Origin: DASRQK01 sp964401685
GTDB lineage: Bacteria > Bacteroidota > Bacteroidia > Sphingobacteriales > Sphingobacteriaceae
Assembly: GCA_964401685.1 (NCBI GenBank)
Contig: CAYNZH010000056.1
Coordinates: forward strand, 1 to 10,029
Reading direction: 5' to 3'
Length of the DNA: 10,029 nucleotides
The notes under the pieces were generated by a model. The model was not told where the DNA came from, ran no database searches, and saw only the letters and a program-made list of their open reading frames with translations. Shown here one piece after another: positions 1-7,788 of this stretch. A program made the position numbers and the translations under genes. The stretch's first letter is position 1; every line of letters begins with the position of its first letter.

Positions 1-1141
1 CGGCATGCTGCTCGGCGATTCCCACATCAAAAGCCCTGTCCGGCATGGCTTTCATTAAAATATTCATAGACGAACCCGAAGGCATAGCCGGAGTGATGCC
101 CATGATTTTCTCATTCTTTTCGGCCAACTCGACCAAGGTATGTCCAAACACATCTTGATACTTGGGCGGAGCCGGCTGAACTATTTTTGGCTTTTTTATT
201 TCGCCTGTGATCTTATCGAAGAGGCCTGGCGCGTGCCATTTGGTTTGGTCTTTCTCTGCCAGTGCAAAGCCTTTACCTTTCACTGTGATACAGTGCAGCA
301 ATTTTGGCCCCGGAATTTTCTTCAAATCTTCCAAAACCCGCGTCAATCGTTTTACATCGTGCCCGTCGACTGGTCCGAAGTATCGGAAATTGAGGGATTC
401 GAAAAGATTACTGTGCTTGAGCAGCGTGCCTTTGATGCTCTTTTCCATTTTTTTGACCATCCCCAAGGCATCGGGGCCAAACTCTGATAATCTCCCGAGC
501 ACATGGGCGATATCATCTCTGAATCTATTCCAATGCCTGGAAGTGGTAATGCTGGTCAAATATTCCTTAAGTGCACCGACATTGGGATCGATGGACATGC
601 AGTTGTCATTGAGGATCACTAAGAGATTGGATTTTTCGATACCCGCATGATTTAGCGCCTCAAAAGCGAGCCCGGCAGTCATCGCGCCATCTCCAATCAC
701 CGCAACGTGTTGCCGGTCAGCTTCTCCTTTGTGGTGGGAGGCGACAGCCATCCCGAGCGCTGCCGAAATCGAGGTCGAGGAGTGACCTACACCGAAGGCA
801 TCAAATTCACTTTCGCTTCTCTTGGGAAAACCACTAATGCCGCCGAACAGCCTGTTGGTCGGGAACACATCCCTACGCCCGGTAAGAATCTTGTGCCCGT
901 AAGCCTGGTGACCCACATCCCATACAAGCTGATCGTAAGGAGTATTGAATACATAGTGAAGGGCTACGGTCAGTTCGACCACGCCGAGACTAGCCGCAAA
1001 ATGCCCCCCGTGTACGGAAACCACATCAACAATGTATTGGCGCAGTTCGGCACTCAATTCTTCCAGCTCAGATTCTTTTAAGTGCTTTAAATCTGAGGGA
1101 TGGTTAATATGTTGTAGCAATCTGCCCTTTTCAAACTCCAT
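1..1141 (-). CDS. dxs: 1-deoxy-D-xylulose-5-phosphate synthase, N-terminal ~380 residues (3' end outside window)
   Basis: DXS condenses pyruvate and glyceraldehyde 3-phosphate to 1-deoxy-D-xylulose 5-phosphate, using thiamine diphosphate. It is the first step of the MEP isoprenoid pathway and also feeds thiamine and pyridoxal synthesis; the enzyme is cytosolic. Reading the minus strand from the ATG at 1141 gives an uninterrupted frame to the window edge. Seen in it: VHGGHFAASLG with the conserved His at residue 47; DVGHQAYGHKILTGR at about 75-89; GFPKRSESEFD at about 104-113; the thiamine-diphosphate motif beginning GDGAMTAG at 150 and ending near LNDN at 177-180; and GIAEQHA at the window edge with the catalytic Glu at about 377. 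Family members are about 620-640 residues, so roughly 60% is present. The frame is open on the left only because the window stops. It is divergent from scpA with 61 bp between starts, and a TAnnTTTG -7 box lies upstream. Confidence 0.97.
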   Translation of the reverse strand, partial: MEFEKGRLLQHINHPSDLKHLKESELEELSAELRQYIVDVVSVHGGHFAASLGVVELTVALHYVFNTPYDQLVWDVGHQAYGHKILTGRRDVFPTNRLFGGISGFPKRSESEFDAFGVGHSSTSISAALGMAVASHHKGEADRQHVAVIGDGAMTAGLAFEALNHAGIEKSNLLVILNDNCMSIDPNVGALKEYLTSITTSRHWNRFRDDIAHVLGRLSEFGPDALGMVKKMEKSIKGTLLKHSNLFESLNFRYFGPVDGHDVKRLTRVLEDLKKIPGPKLLHCITVKGKGFALAEKDQTKWHAPGLFDKITGEIKKPKIVQPAPPKYQDVFGHTLVELAEKNEKIMGITPAMPSGSSMNILMKAMPDRAFDVGIAEQHA

Positions 1142-1169
1142 AGCGAATATTCTCCAAACAAAAATCCAT

Positions 1170-1177
1170 CAAAGGTA
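1170..1177 (-). promoter_or_regulatory. -7 promoter box for dxs
   Basis: Read on the minus strand this is TACCTTTG, an exact match to the Bacteroidota -7 consensus TAnnTTTG. It lies 28 bp upstream of the dxs ATG, which would give a leader of roughly 20-25 nt. I see no TTG -33 element at the usual 19-21 bp upstream, so the call rests on the -7 box and position alone. Confidence 0.45.
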
Positions 1178-1202
1178 CTGATTTAATTCTTAATTTTACG
1201 GC

Positions 1203-1952
1203 ATGGAAAGTGGATATGAAATCAAAATACCTCAGTTTGAGGGCCCTTTTGATTTATTGTTGTTTTTTATCGATAGGGAGGAGCTGGATATAAATGAGAT
1301 TTCTATCGCCCAAATCACGACCGATTTCTTAAATTATATTCAGGAAATGCAGGCGCTGAATATGGAGGTGGCCAGCGAATTTATCCTGATGGCTGCGACC
1401 TTGATGCGAATAAAGGTAAAAACCCTACTTCCCAGACCGCAACACGAGGAGGACGAAGACGGGACGGACTTTAAGCGTGACCTGATCCAAAAGCTCTTAC
1501 TGTACAAAGCCTTCAAGACGGTTTGTGAAGACCTGAGAGGGCTTGAGGAAAAACGCATGCAGCTTCATAAAAAAGGGAACATTCAATTTGATCTCAAGAA
1601 ATCTGGAGAAGGGGCGACCGGCGGCGAAGAACTGGACTCCTTCGATCTCTACAAGCTGATGCTATCCTATGAAAGGGTTATGCGCCAGTATGCCAATCGC
1701 ACTGAGGAAGCAAAACATACGGTAATCCAATATCCCTACACGATAGAGCAACAGAAAGCAACCCTGGCAACACTGGTTGAAATCAACAAAAAACTGGATT
1801 TTCAAACCCTACTGAGGAATTCCGAAAACAAAGTGCACTTTGTATATAACTTTCTCGCCATACTGGAAATGCTCCAGCAGGAACTCATTGATATTCAACT
1901 GGGGCTTGGTTACAATAATTTTTGGTTGCAACCAAAAAATTCCCTCGATTAA
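1203..1952 (+). CDS. scpA: Segregation and condensation protein A
   Basis: ScpA is the kleisin subunit of the bacterial SMC-ScpAB condensin, bridging SMC heads and binding ScpB to compact and segregate the chromosome. The 249-residue product has the usual length of about 240-270. Its N-terminus carries the family signature: FEGPFDLLLFFIDREELDI at about 13-31, followed by ISIAQITTDFLNYI and then MEVASEFILMAATLMRIKVKTLLP. This is the helical part that contacts the SMC neck. A charged, variable middle (about 80-145) precedes a C-terminal winged-helix-like part (about 200-240) that in the family contacts the SMC head. The ATG at 1203 begins the conserved block directly; no Shine-Dalgarno is evident upstream. 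No scpB is in the window. The gene converges on the DUF4136 lipoprotein gene with only 13 bp between stop codons. A perfect 20-bp palindrome sits in its last codons. Confidence 0.95.
   Translation: MESGYEIKIPQFEGPFDLLLFFIDREELDINEISIAQITTDFLNYIQEMQALNMEVASEFILMAATLMRIKVKTLLPRPQHEEDEDGTDFKRDLIQKLLLYKAFKTVCEDLRGLEEKRMQLHKKGNIQFDLKKSGEGATGGEELDSFDLYKLMLSYERVMRQYANRTEEAKHTVIQYPYTIEQQKATLATLVEINKKLDFQTLLRNSENKVHFVYNFLAILEMLQQELIDIQLGLGYNNFWLQPKNSLD
1919..1938. repeat. Perfect 20-bp palindrome in the 3' end of scpA
   Basis: The sequence TTTTTGGTTGCAACCAAAAA is identical to its own reverse complement over all 20 bases. It lies inside the last codons of scpA, encoding the FWLQPK stretch, 14 bp before the stop codon. 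As RNA, the 5' arm is U-rich and the 3' arm A-rich, which is the reverse of an intrinsic terminator in both directions. It could be a protein-binding site or a codon coincidence. Confidence 0.7.
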
Positions 1953-1965
1953 GGAATATATTAGA

Positions 1966-2532
1966 CTATTTACGTGATTCTCCAGCGACCGGATATTTGG
2001 CCATCACACCCCGAACGACCTCAGCAAGGTTATTAATCGCTCTTTCAGGTGTTCTCACTTCACCGGATCCACGTGCCTGCCACACGACCGTGTTAGAACG
2101 GCGATCTCGGGCCTCGATTATGATATGACCCAAACGATAAGGCTCTTTGGCCATGGGTCCATACATAAATGGCCGCGGCCACATCCAACCATAATACCCG
2201 CCCCAGCGATAGTAGGGGGGATAATAATGCTGTAGACGGGATCTATTGTTGACGATTGCAACATATCTAAACAAAATATCCGGATTCTCGGTGGTGTAAC
2301 GCATTCCCCGGGCCTCCAACTCATCATTGGCCGCATCCAGAATATGGCTCCGGGCGATGTCGTTGTTAAAGAACCCTTTAGAAAGGGAATCTACAGGTGA
2401 CAACCAGCCATAGGTTCTATATTGTGTAAAATCTTTGGATTCTACCTTTGTCGTATGATAACTGAATGTAGAACAGGATGCCAGAATCAAGATTAATGGC
2501 AAGAAATAGATTTTTCTCCACTTATGATGCAT
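1966..2532 (-). CDS. DUF4136-type lipoprotein
   Basis: Predicted exported lipoprotein of 188 residues with unknown biochemical role. A basic start (MHHKWRK), a hydrophobic stretch and the lipobox ILASC place the acylated Cys at residue 20. The mature part looks like DUF4136: an early FTQYRTYGWL block (about 35-44), a helix with DIARSHILDAANDELEARGM (about 58-77), DILFRYVAIVNNR (about 84-96), and a C-terminal strand-helix section IIIEARDRRSNTVVWQARGSGEV followed by AINNLAEVVRGVMAKYP. An aromatic, Pro-rich patch at about 103-120 (YYPPYYRWGGYYGWMWP) is a distinctive insertion. Such proteins are commonly cell-envelope lipoproteins in Bacteroidota and Proteobacteria. A good GGAGG lies 7 nt before the ATG, unusual in this window. 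It is 60 bp downstream of nadE on the same strand, so it could be the last gene of that operon or have its own promoter. Confidence 0.85.
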   Translation of the reverse strand: MHHKWRKIYFLPLILILASCSTFSYHTTKVESKDFTQYRTYGWLSPVDSLSKGFFNNDIARSHILDAANDELEARGMRYTTENPDILFRYVAIVNNRSRLQHYYPPYYRWGGYYGWMWPRPFMYGPMAKEPYRLGHIIIEARDRRSNTVVWQARGSGEVRTPERAINNLAEVVRGVMAKYPVAGESRK

Positions 2533-2552
2533 AATACCTCCATTTTAGGATA

Positions 2553-2570
2553 ACTCTATTAGATTAGAGT
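2553..2570. repeat. Inverted repeat between nadE and the DUF4136 gene
   Basis: ACTCTA and TAGAGT flank a 6-nt loop, giving a 6-bp stem. It lies 22 bp beyond the nadE stop codon and 20 bp before the DUF4136 start, on the transcribed (minus) side of both. There is no T-run after it in the minus direction, so it is at best a weak terminator; an operator or a leader hairpin is equally possible. Confidence 0.35.
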
Positions 2571-2592
2571 GTTCTAAGGAGGAAAGGTTTAG

Positions 2593-4254
2593 TCACCAGT
2601 TTGACTTTTTTGCTACAAGTGGCATGGACCGACCCGAGCCGAAGGCTTTCCTGCTGACACGCAGCACTGGTGGACCTTGCTTCCTTTTAAACTCGGCCCT
2701 ATCAACCATGGTCACCACGCGTTCCACTAAAGCCGCATCAAAAGCGAGGGATTTTATATCGTCCTTATCTTTTTCCAACTCTATGTAAGCATGAAGAATA
2801 GGATCCAGGATGGCATAGTCAGGCAAAGAATCACTATCCTTTTGGTCGGGACGAAGCTCGGCTGAGGGCGGCTTGGTAATCGTGTTGAGAGGAATAATCT
2901 CTCGTTCCCTATTGATATACCTTGCAAGATCGAACACCTGTGTTTTGAATACATCCCCGATCACACTAATCGCTCCCGCCATATCCCCATACAAAGTCCC
3001 ATAACCAACGGCAGATTCACTTTTGTTGGAGGTATTCAGCAAAATATGCCCCAACTTGTTGGAAAGAGCCATGAGAACCACTGCTCGGGTGCGGGCTTGT
3101 ATATTTTCTTCGGTCAAATCCGCTGGAAAACCCGCAAAGGGCTCGGCCAACATAGACTCAAAAGCGTGGACTGCCGGCTGAATGGCGATAATTTCGTGGG
3201 AGCAACCCGTATTTTTCACCAAATCTAAAGCGTCCTTGAGCGAATGATCAGAAGAATACTGTGACGGCATCAAAACGGCGAGCACATTTTCTGCACCGAG
3301 GGCTTCGCAGGCCAGTGCGGCGACGATCGCTGAGTCCAAGCCGCCCGACAAACCAAGTATCGCTTTTTTAAAGCCGGATTTCTGAAAGTAATCCTTCAGG
3401 CCAAAGACCAGAGCCTGGTGAATCCAGCCGATTTCTGCAAGAGGCGCCGCTTCGTCCAATCCTTTCCCTTTGCTTTCTCCCTGAGGCGCCCTAGAAAGAG
3501 ACTCCAGATCGAAAAAATAAAAATCTTCGTCAAAGGAAGGTAGCTTTGCCCGGAGCTCACCGTCTTCGTCTAGAACCATTGACGTCCCGTCAAAAATGAG
3601 CTCGCTATAGGCGCCGACCTGATTCACGTAAATCAGTGGAATCTTGAATTTCTGAGCCTGAGAGGACAACACGCTCATCCTCCGATCAAAATGCCCCACC
3701 GAAAAAGGAGATGCCGCGATATTTATGATAAAATCAGGAGATTCCGCCATCAGATGTTCCAGGGGGTCATGACCGTAAAGTGGAGAATCCTCCAAATTCC
3801 ACAAGTCCTCGCAAATGGTCACACCCAGCTTGACTCCCTTGAAATCCACGCAAGCCGACTGCGAACCAGGCTCGAAGTACCTATACTCATTGAAAACGTC
3901 GTAATCCGGCAGCAGACTTTTGTGTACGCTGGCCTGAATCTCCCCCTTATAGAGCAAAGCAGCGGCATTGAACAGGGCTTTACCTTTTCCTGAGCGGTTG
4001 CGCACCGGCAAACCCACGAGGCAAGCGAGCGTGTCACAGTGTTGGGCGATTTCCAGCGCCGAATTTTCACATGCATCAATAAATGCATTTGAGAATAAAA
4101 AATCCTGAGCTGGATACCCACCAATTGACAATTCGGAGAAGACAAGCAGTTCGACCTGATGCGACTTTGCTTGCTCAATAGCTGCAAGAATTTTATGCTG
4201 ATTATTGACCAGATCCCCTATTTGATAATTCAATTGTGCGATACCGATTCTCAT
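2593..4254 (-). CDS. nadE: Glutamine-dependent NAD+ synthase
   Basis: Catalyses the last step of NAD+ synthesis: ATP-dependent amidation of deamido-NAD+ with ammonia taken from glutamine. The 553-residue length fits the compact two-domain bacterial form. The N-terminal nitrilase-type glutaminase domain (about 1-250) shows all three catalytic residues: Glu41 in FSELSIGGYP, Lys112 in HKSLLPDY and Cys148 in GVTICEDLW. The C-terminal adenylating domain (about 270-553) has the PP-loop SGGLDSA at 303-309, NTSNKSESAVGYGTLYGDMA at 407-426 and KPPSAELRPDQKDSDSLPDY at 461-480, all typical of NAD synthases. All key residues are intact. Only 9 bp separate its ATG from the stop of the upstream beta-barrel gene, so the two are probably co-transcribed. 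No Shine-Dalgarno is seen before the start. Confidence 0.97.
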   Translation of the reverse strand: MRIGIAQLNYQIGDLVNNQHKILAAIEQAKSHQVELLVFSELSIGGYPAQDFLFSNAFIDACENSALEIAQHCDTLACLVGLPVRNRSGKGKALFNAAALLYKGEIQASVHKSLLPDYDVFNEYRYFEPGSQSACVDFKGVKLGVTICEDLWNLEDSPLYGHDPLEHLMAESPDFIINIAASPFSVGHFDRRMSVLSSQAQKFKIPLIYVNQVGAYSELIFDGTSMVLDEDGELRAKLPSFDEDFYFFDLESLSRAPQGESKGKGLDEAAPLAEIGWIHQALVFGLKDYFQKSGFKKAILGLSGGLDSAIVAALACEALGAENVLAVLMPSQYSSDHSLKDALDLVKNTGCSHEIIAIQPAVHAFESMLAEPFAGFPADLTEENIQARTRAVVLMALSNKLGHILLNTSNKSESAVGYGTLYGDMAGAISVIGDVFKTQVFDLARYINREREIIPLNTITKPPSAELRPDQKDSDSLPDYAILDPILHAYIELEKDKDDIKSLAFDAALVERVVTMVDRAEFKRKQGPPVLRVSRKAFGSGRSMPLVAKKSNW

Positions 4255-4263
4255 GTCTAAATC

Positions 4264-4920
4264 TTATAAAAAGAATGCAAAATCAAAGGAGATGTACGAA
4301 TTTCTTGGATCGCCGGCGCGCATGACGCGGGTAAAACCGTTATTGAAGGTCAAACCTGTCATAAAACGCATATTATGATCCAGCAACCATTCTACGCCTC
4401 CCCCTATCTGAAGTCCGAGACGGAATACATTTGCGCCCTCGATGACCGTGCGTGAGGATGCGTCGTTTATTCTTTCCCGCCCTGAAACCCGGATACCGGG
4501 CGTGAATCCAAACTTACCATAATAACTCCTGTGATATCGCTGTGCACTTTTTAGTTTGACTGCAAGCGGAATTTCCACAAACTGAAGGCGCTGAGCAGAT
4601 TTGAAAGTGCCAGGGAATCCTGGGCCAGAAACCTCCGACTCAGTCCGTAAACTATTGATGAGAAGCCCTGTAGAAAAGTAATAGCTTTCCGAAAAAGCAA
4701 AGTCCGCAAGCAATCCATAGGCAAAACCAAGCCCGGAGCTCCCATTATAATCCTCCGTATCTCCGTACCTCAGCCAGGCAACATTTGGCGAAAAAGTAAT
4801 CCCCATAGAAATAGGTTTGTAGTCATAAGTGGTCGCATAATAATCCTGGGCACTTGTATGAACCGGCGCTACAAACAGTAAACTGGCAGCGATAATAAAA
4901 AAACAAATTGCATTCTTCAT
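4264..4920 (-). CDS. Outer-membrane beta-barrel protein (PorT/OMP_b-brl family-like)
   Basis: Predicted small outer-membrane barrel of 218 residues. Residues 1-24 form a Sec signal peptide ending HTSA before Gln25. The rest alternates short amphipathic strands with turns, for example MGITFSPNVAWLRYG, GLGFAYGLLADFAFS, YYFSTGLLINSLR, RLQFVEIPLAVKLK, YYGKFGFTPGIRV, VFRLGLQIGGGVEWLL, MRFMTGLTFNNG and SYISFDFAFFL. The RLQFVEIPLAVKLK strand and the aromatic C-terminus are typical of Bacteroidota porin-like proteins of the PF13568 type, whose precise cargo or role is usually unknown. It is the first gene of a probable operon with nadE (9-bp spacing). It is divergent from gldB across 51 bp that show no clear promoter match. 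Function beyond membrane location is not deducible. Confidence 0.85.
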   Translation of the reverse strand: MKNAICFFIIAASLLFVAPVHTSAQDYYATTYDYKPISMGITFSPNVAWLRYGDTEDYNGSSGLGFAYGLLADFAFSESYYFSTGLLINSLRTESEVSGPGFPGTFKSAQRLQFVEIPLAVKLKSAQRYHRSYYGKFGFTPGIRVSGRERINDASSRTVIEGANVFRLGLQIGGGVEWLLDHNMRFMTGLTFNNGFTRVMRAGDPRNSYISFDFAFFL

Positions 4921-4971
4921 CCTTATTGATATTAAATTTCCTACTTTAGTTCACCAAAAAACACACCAAAG

Positions 4972-6033
4972 ATGGGATTGTTGCGCAAATTTAAAGATAA
5001 GCAAAAATTTATACTGATTTTAAATATATTGATATTAATTTCTCTTTGCCTGAGTTCCTGTTCGCCGAATCAAAAGACAGACATAGCTGATTTGCCCGTG
5101 AGGGTGACCGTCGTGCGATTCGATGCCTCGCTCAGCGAACTCACTCCGACCAATGCCTATGAGCAACACCTTCGCTTTAAAGATGAGTTTGGTCCTTTTT
5201 ATCAGGATTTTATCGAGAGAATTCTGGCGGTTGGCGCGGTCGACGATGAGCATATCGGCAGAATTTTAGCCGAAATCTCAGACACCGAAGACTTTAAAGC
5301 GCTGTCAAAGGCGGTGAAATCTGCCTTCCCGGACCTTGATTCTCAGGAACTGGAACTCTCGAGAGCCTTTTCTCTGGTAAAAGAGCATTTTCCGGAACAG
5401 GAACTTCCAAAGCGATTTTTTTCTTATTTTTCTGGATTTTCAGTCCAAACCGCCCTCGGAGAAGACTACATGGGCATCGGACTTGATATGTTTTTAGGAT
5501 CGGATTCGCCATTTTATCCGGCTCTCATCGCTCAGTACCCCCGATATATGTCTGAAAAGTTTACTCCTGAAAATATAGTACCACGCGTCATGGAGACGTT
5601 TATCCGGGAGGAAATGATGACCGACGCAGATCTTGACGGAACCTTTCTGGCACACATGCTCCACCATGGCAAAGTCATGTATTTAATGGATGCGTTTTTG
5701 CCCCATACACCTGACAGCCTAAAGATCGGCTATACGTCCACTCAAATGAAATGGGCCAGCGACTACCAAAGCAGTATCTGGGACTGGGTGCTTATGGAAT
5801 CTCTACTGTACGAAAACGACTATTTGATGATACAGAAACATTTCCATAACGCGCCTTTCACACCGGCATTGGGCGATCGAAACGAATCAGCGCCTAAGTT
5901 GGGCGTGTTTCTGGGATGGAATATGGTGCGAAAATACATGCGCCAAAATCCCGAGACCACCCTGGAAGAACTTATCTCGCTGAATAACGAACAGCAAATC
6001 CTGGAATTATCCGGCTATAACGGCCGCCGATAA
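4972..6033 (+). CDS. gldB: Gliding motility lipoprotein GldB
   Basis: GldB is an envelope lipoprotein required for gliding in Flavobacterium johnsoniae, where gliding is tied to the type IX secretion machinery; its biochemical activity is unknown. The 353-residue product has a basic, hydrophobic leader ending LCLSSC, placing the lipidated Cys at residue 30. Family-like blocks follow: PVRVTVVRFD (about 43-52), YMGIGLDMFLGSDSPFYP in the middle, PRYMSEKFTPENIVPRVMETFIREE, an ML HHGK VMYLMD block, and SSIWDWVLMESLLYENDY towards the C-terminus, then PKLGVFLGWNMVRKYM near the end. The flavobacterial partner gldC is not adjacent; the next gene converges from the other strand 28 bp on. GldB homologues occur in non-gliding Bacteroidota too, so this alone does not prove motility. 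No Shine-Dalgarno is seen. Confidence 0.9.
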   Translation: MGLLRKFKDKQKFILILNILILISLCLSSCSPNQKTDIADLPVRVTVVRFDASLSELTPTNAYEQHLRFKDEFGPFYQDFIERILAVGAVDDEHIGRILAEISDTEDFKALSKAVKSAFPDLDSQELELSRAFSLVKEHFPEQELPKRFFSYFSGFSVQTALGEDYMGIGLDMFLGSDSPFYPALIAQYPRYMSEKFTPENIVPRVMETFIREEMMTDADLDGTFLAHMLHHGKVMYLMDAFLPHTPDSLKIGYTSTQMKWASDYQSSIWDWVLMESLLYENDYLMIQKHFHNAPFTPALGDRNESAPKLGVFLGWNMVRKYMRQNPETTLEELISLNNEQQILELSGYNGRR

Positions 6034-6061
6034 AGACGCTGCTTTTACCGACGAGCTACAG

Positions 6062-6769
6062 CTACCACAGATTGTATAACTGAAGAGTTTCTCCGACGCG
6101 GGGAAGGTGCAACTGATGACCTCCGTCCTCAAACTTCTTCTGTGCCGCTTGCTTATCGATTGCAATCGGCGGGAAAGTGTCATAATGAATACCCACTATG
6201 TTTCTGCAATCAATGAAATCGGCCGCTCTCACGGCATCATTGACATCCATGGTATAATGCCCTCCGATCGGAAGAAAAGCCCAGTCCAAAGCTACATTTT
6301 CAAGCAACTTCATCTCCATCGTCAAGGCCGTGTCGCCTGCGAAATACACCGCTTTACCCTTCATGCTAACCACGAAACCGACAGGAACGCCACCGTACTG
6401 TCCATCGGGAGTTGCATTGGTATGAAGCGCATAAACCATCTTTACCGTCCCGAAGTCTGTTTGGATGGTACCGCCAACATTCATCTCTATGACCCGATCC
6501 TCCGGAACTCCTTCCCGCTTGAGCCACGACGCAGTCTCTACGACGGCCACTACGTGTGCATCACTCTGCTTCTGAATCTCCACGACGTCCGCAACGTGAT
6601 CCTCGTGACCATGACTCAGCAGAATATACCGAGGTTTAATCTCAGCAACATTGACCTTCTCAGCCAAAGGATTTGGACGGATAAATGGATCAAACAAGAT
6701 ATCAATCTCCTTGTCATCTGAATGCAGCCTGACACAGGAATGTCCGTAATATGTAGCTTTGATGTCCAT
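6062..6769 (-). CDS. UPF0173-family metal-dependent hydrolase (metallo-beta-lactamase fold)
   Basis: A 235-residue protein of the metallo-beta-lactamase fold, cytosolic (no signal peptide). Metal-binding residues are visible: the YYGHSCVRL opening with His10, the central HGHEDH at 53-58 (HxHxDH), His116 in ALHTNATPDG, Asp146 in YFAGDTAL, GGHYTMD at 169-175, and His195 in GIHYDTFPP. This order and spacing, and the length near 226-235, match the UPF0173 (UlaG-like) group, which generally retains a two-metal site. The natural substrate is not established, so I assign no reaction. It starts 30 bp after the stop of the upstream lipoprotein gene on the same strand, suggesting co-transcription. It converges with gldB, with no obvious terminator in the 28 bp between them. 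Confidence 0.93.
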   Translation of the reverse strand: MDIKATYYGHSCVRLHSDDKEIDILFDPFIRPNPLAEKVNVAEIKPRYILLSHGHEDHVADVVEIQKQSDAHVVAVVETASWLKREGVPEDRVIEMNVGGTIQTDFGTVKMVYALHTNATPDGQYGGVPVGFVVSMKGKAVYFAGDTALTMEMKLLENVALDWAFLPIGGHYTMDVNDAVRAADFIDCRNIVGIHYDTFPPIAIDKQAAQKKFEDGGHQLHLPRVGETLQLYNLW

Positions 6770-6799
6770 GCTACTAAGATAAGCATATTTTTTCAGGAA

Positions 6800-7783
6800 T
6801 TAATCCAGTTCTGGAGCTTTTTTTCCTTTAACGTACAAATACACCTCGCTGCTATGAGGAATTCCATGCGTATGAGCAGGTTCAATTTCCAATAGATTAT
6901 TTAAATAAACATCAATAACCCCTTCGATGACCTTGGCGCGCCCCTCCAGGAATTCTTCCATCACGAAGATCTTCCCTAACCTCATTTTCCCGTTTTCATC
7001 GACAATGACCGAAAAATCATGGCCAAAATCCTTATAAGCTCGGTCGATCTGAATGAAATATTCGGGGTAGAGATACTCATAAGCCGGGGTACGCTCCGTA
7101 AGTGTATAATCCTGAACTTTTTTCTTACGAATAGACACCGCAGGACTTTTACTCCGGAGCTGGACATAATTTCTCGATGCGAAAGCACTGTCTCGATTGT
7201 CCGGATTTCTATTGGCAATGGCTATCCTTTCCAGAACGAAAGCGGAATCCTGCCTGCTAGGTTGACGAAGGATATCAAGATTGGTGTGCCCAAATTTTTT
7301 GTCGAGAAAATCTTCTGAGTAAAATTTCATGTACACATTGGACCGAAACTTATCCACGGTCAATCCTCTCAACGTCAGACTTTGAAGCATCAAACTATCT
7401 TGGTTGAGATAAATCACCTTCCAGCTGTCCCTGGCAAAATGATAAAAGGAATCATGGTCATGGTAAACCTTATAGCCAAGCATTCGGTCTTCATAGGGCG
7501 AATACACCAATACAGAATCTTTTTTAGCGAACCTCAAATGCCATTCCGGAATTTGCACAAAACCAGTAGTATCGTAAGCAATCCCTGTATCGAACACCCG
7601 GCTTACTTCGTAAAAATCAATGCCAACGATAGGCTCGAACGAGGGAACACGCGGATTGAGAGCGTTTTCCTCACCCTTCCCTGGATTGCTGCAACTCTGA
7701 AGGAGCAGACAGCCCACGACCAGAATGAGCATAAAAAAACAGCCTAGGCTGCTCCGGGAAAAACGTGACCAACAATATTTCAT
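6800..7783 (-). CDS. Uncharacterised lipoprotein with TonB-C-like C-terminal segment
   Basis: Not recognised as a named family. The 327-residue product begins with a basic segment, a long hydrophobic stretch and the lipobox LLQSC, so Cys31 is the likely lipidated residue and the protein sits in the cell envelope. Residues about 81-140 are strand-rich (WHLRF, VLVYSPYEDRMLGYKVY, WKVIYLNQDSLMLQSLTL), a pattern seen in Bacteroidota lipocalin-like lipoproteins. Residues about 257-320 (FSVIVDENGKMRLGKI, then VIEGVIDVYLNNLL, then EPAHTHGIPHSSEVYLYVKG) resemble the strand-helix-strand layout of TonB C-terminal domains. This is my inference from pattern only. There is no transmembrane helix beyond the signal. 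It precedes the UPF0173 gene by 30 bp. A TAnnTTTG box ends 5 bp before its ATG, suggesting a leaderless mRNA. Confidence 0.8.
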   Translation of the reverse strand: MKYCWSRFSRSSLGCFFMLILVVGCLLLQSCSNPGKGEENALNPRVPSFEPIVGIDFYEVSRVFDTGIAYDTTGFVQIPEWHLRFAKKDSVLVYSPYEDRMLGYKVYHDHDSFYHFARDSWKVIYLNQDSLMLQSLTLRGLTVDKFRSNVYMKFYSEDFLDKKFGHTNLDILRQPSRQDSAFVLERIAIANRNPDNRDSAFASRNYVQLRSKSPAVSIRKKKVQDYTLTERTPAYEYLYPEYFIQIDRAYKDFGHDFSVIVDENGKMRLGKIFVMEEFLEGRAKVIEGVIDVYLNNLLEIEPAHTHGIPHSSEVYLYVKGKKAPELD

Positions 7784-7788
7784 GTTTA

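Noticed and set aside
140..1081. Three plus-strand ORFs in the first kilobase
   Set aside because: They lie antisense to dxs, whose minus-strand frame carries all expected motifs; none of the plus-strand translations shows a recognisable domain.
1919..1938. Palindrome at the scpA end as an intrinsic terminator
   Set aside because: The arm composition is reversed (U-rich 5' arm, A-rich 3' arm) on both strands, so no U-tract follows the stem in either direction.
3691..4187. ORFs on both strands overlapping nadE
   Set aside because: They are alternate-frame readings of an intact nadE gene and lack start context or recognisable motifs.
6034..6061. Bidirectional terminator between gldB and the UPF0173 gene
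   Set aside because: No stem of useful length with a T-run is present in the 28 bp.
6107..6721. 204-codon plus-strand ORF
   Set aside because: Completely antisense to the UPF0173 hydrolase, whose metal ligands are all visible; the plus-strand product is low in recognisable structure.
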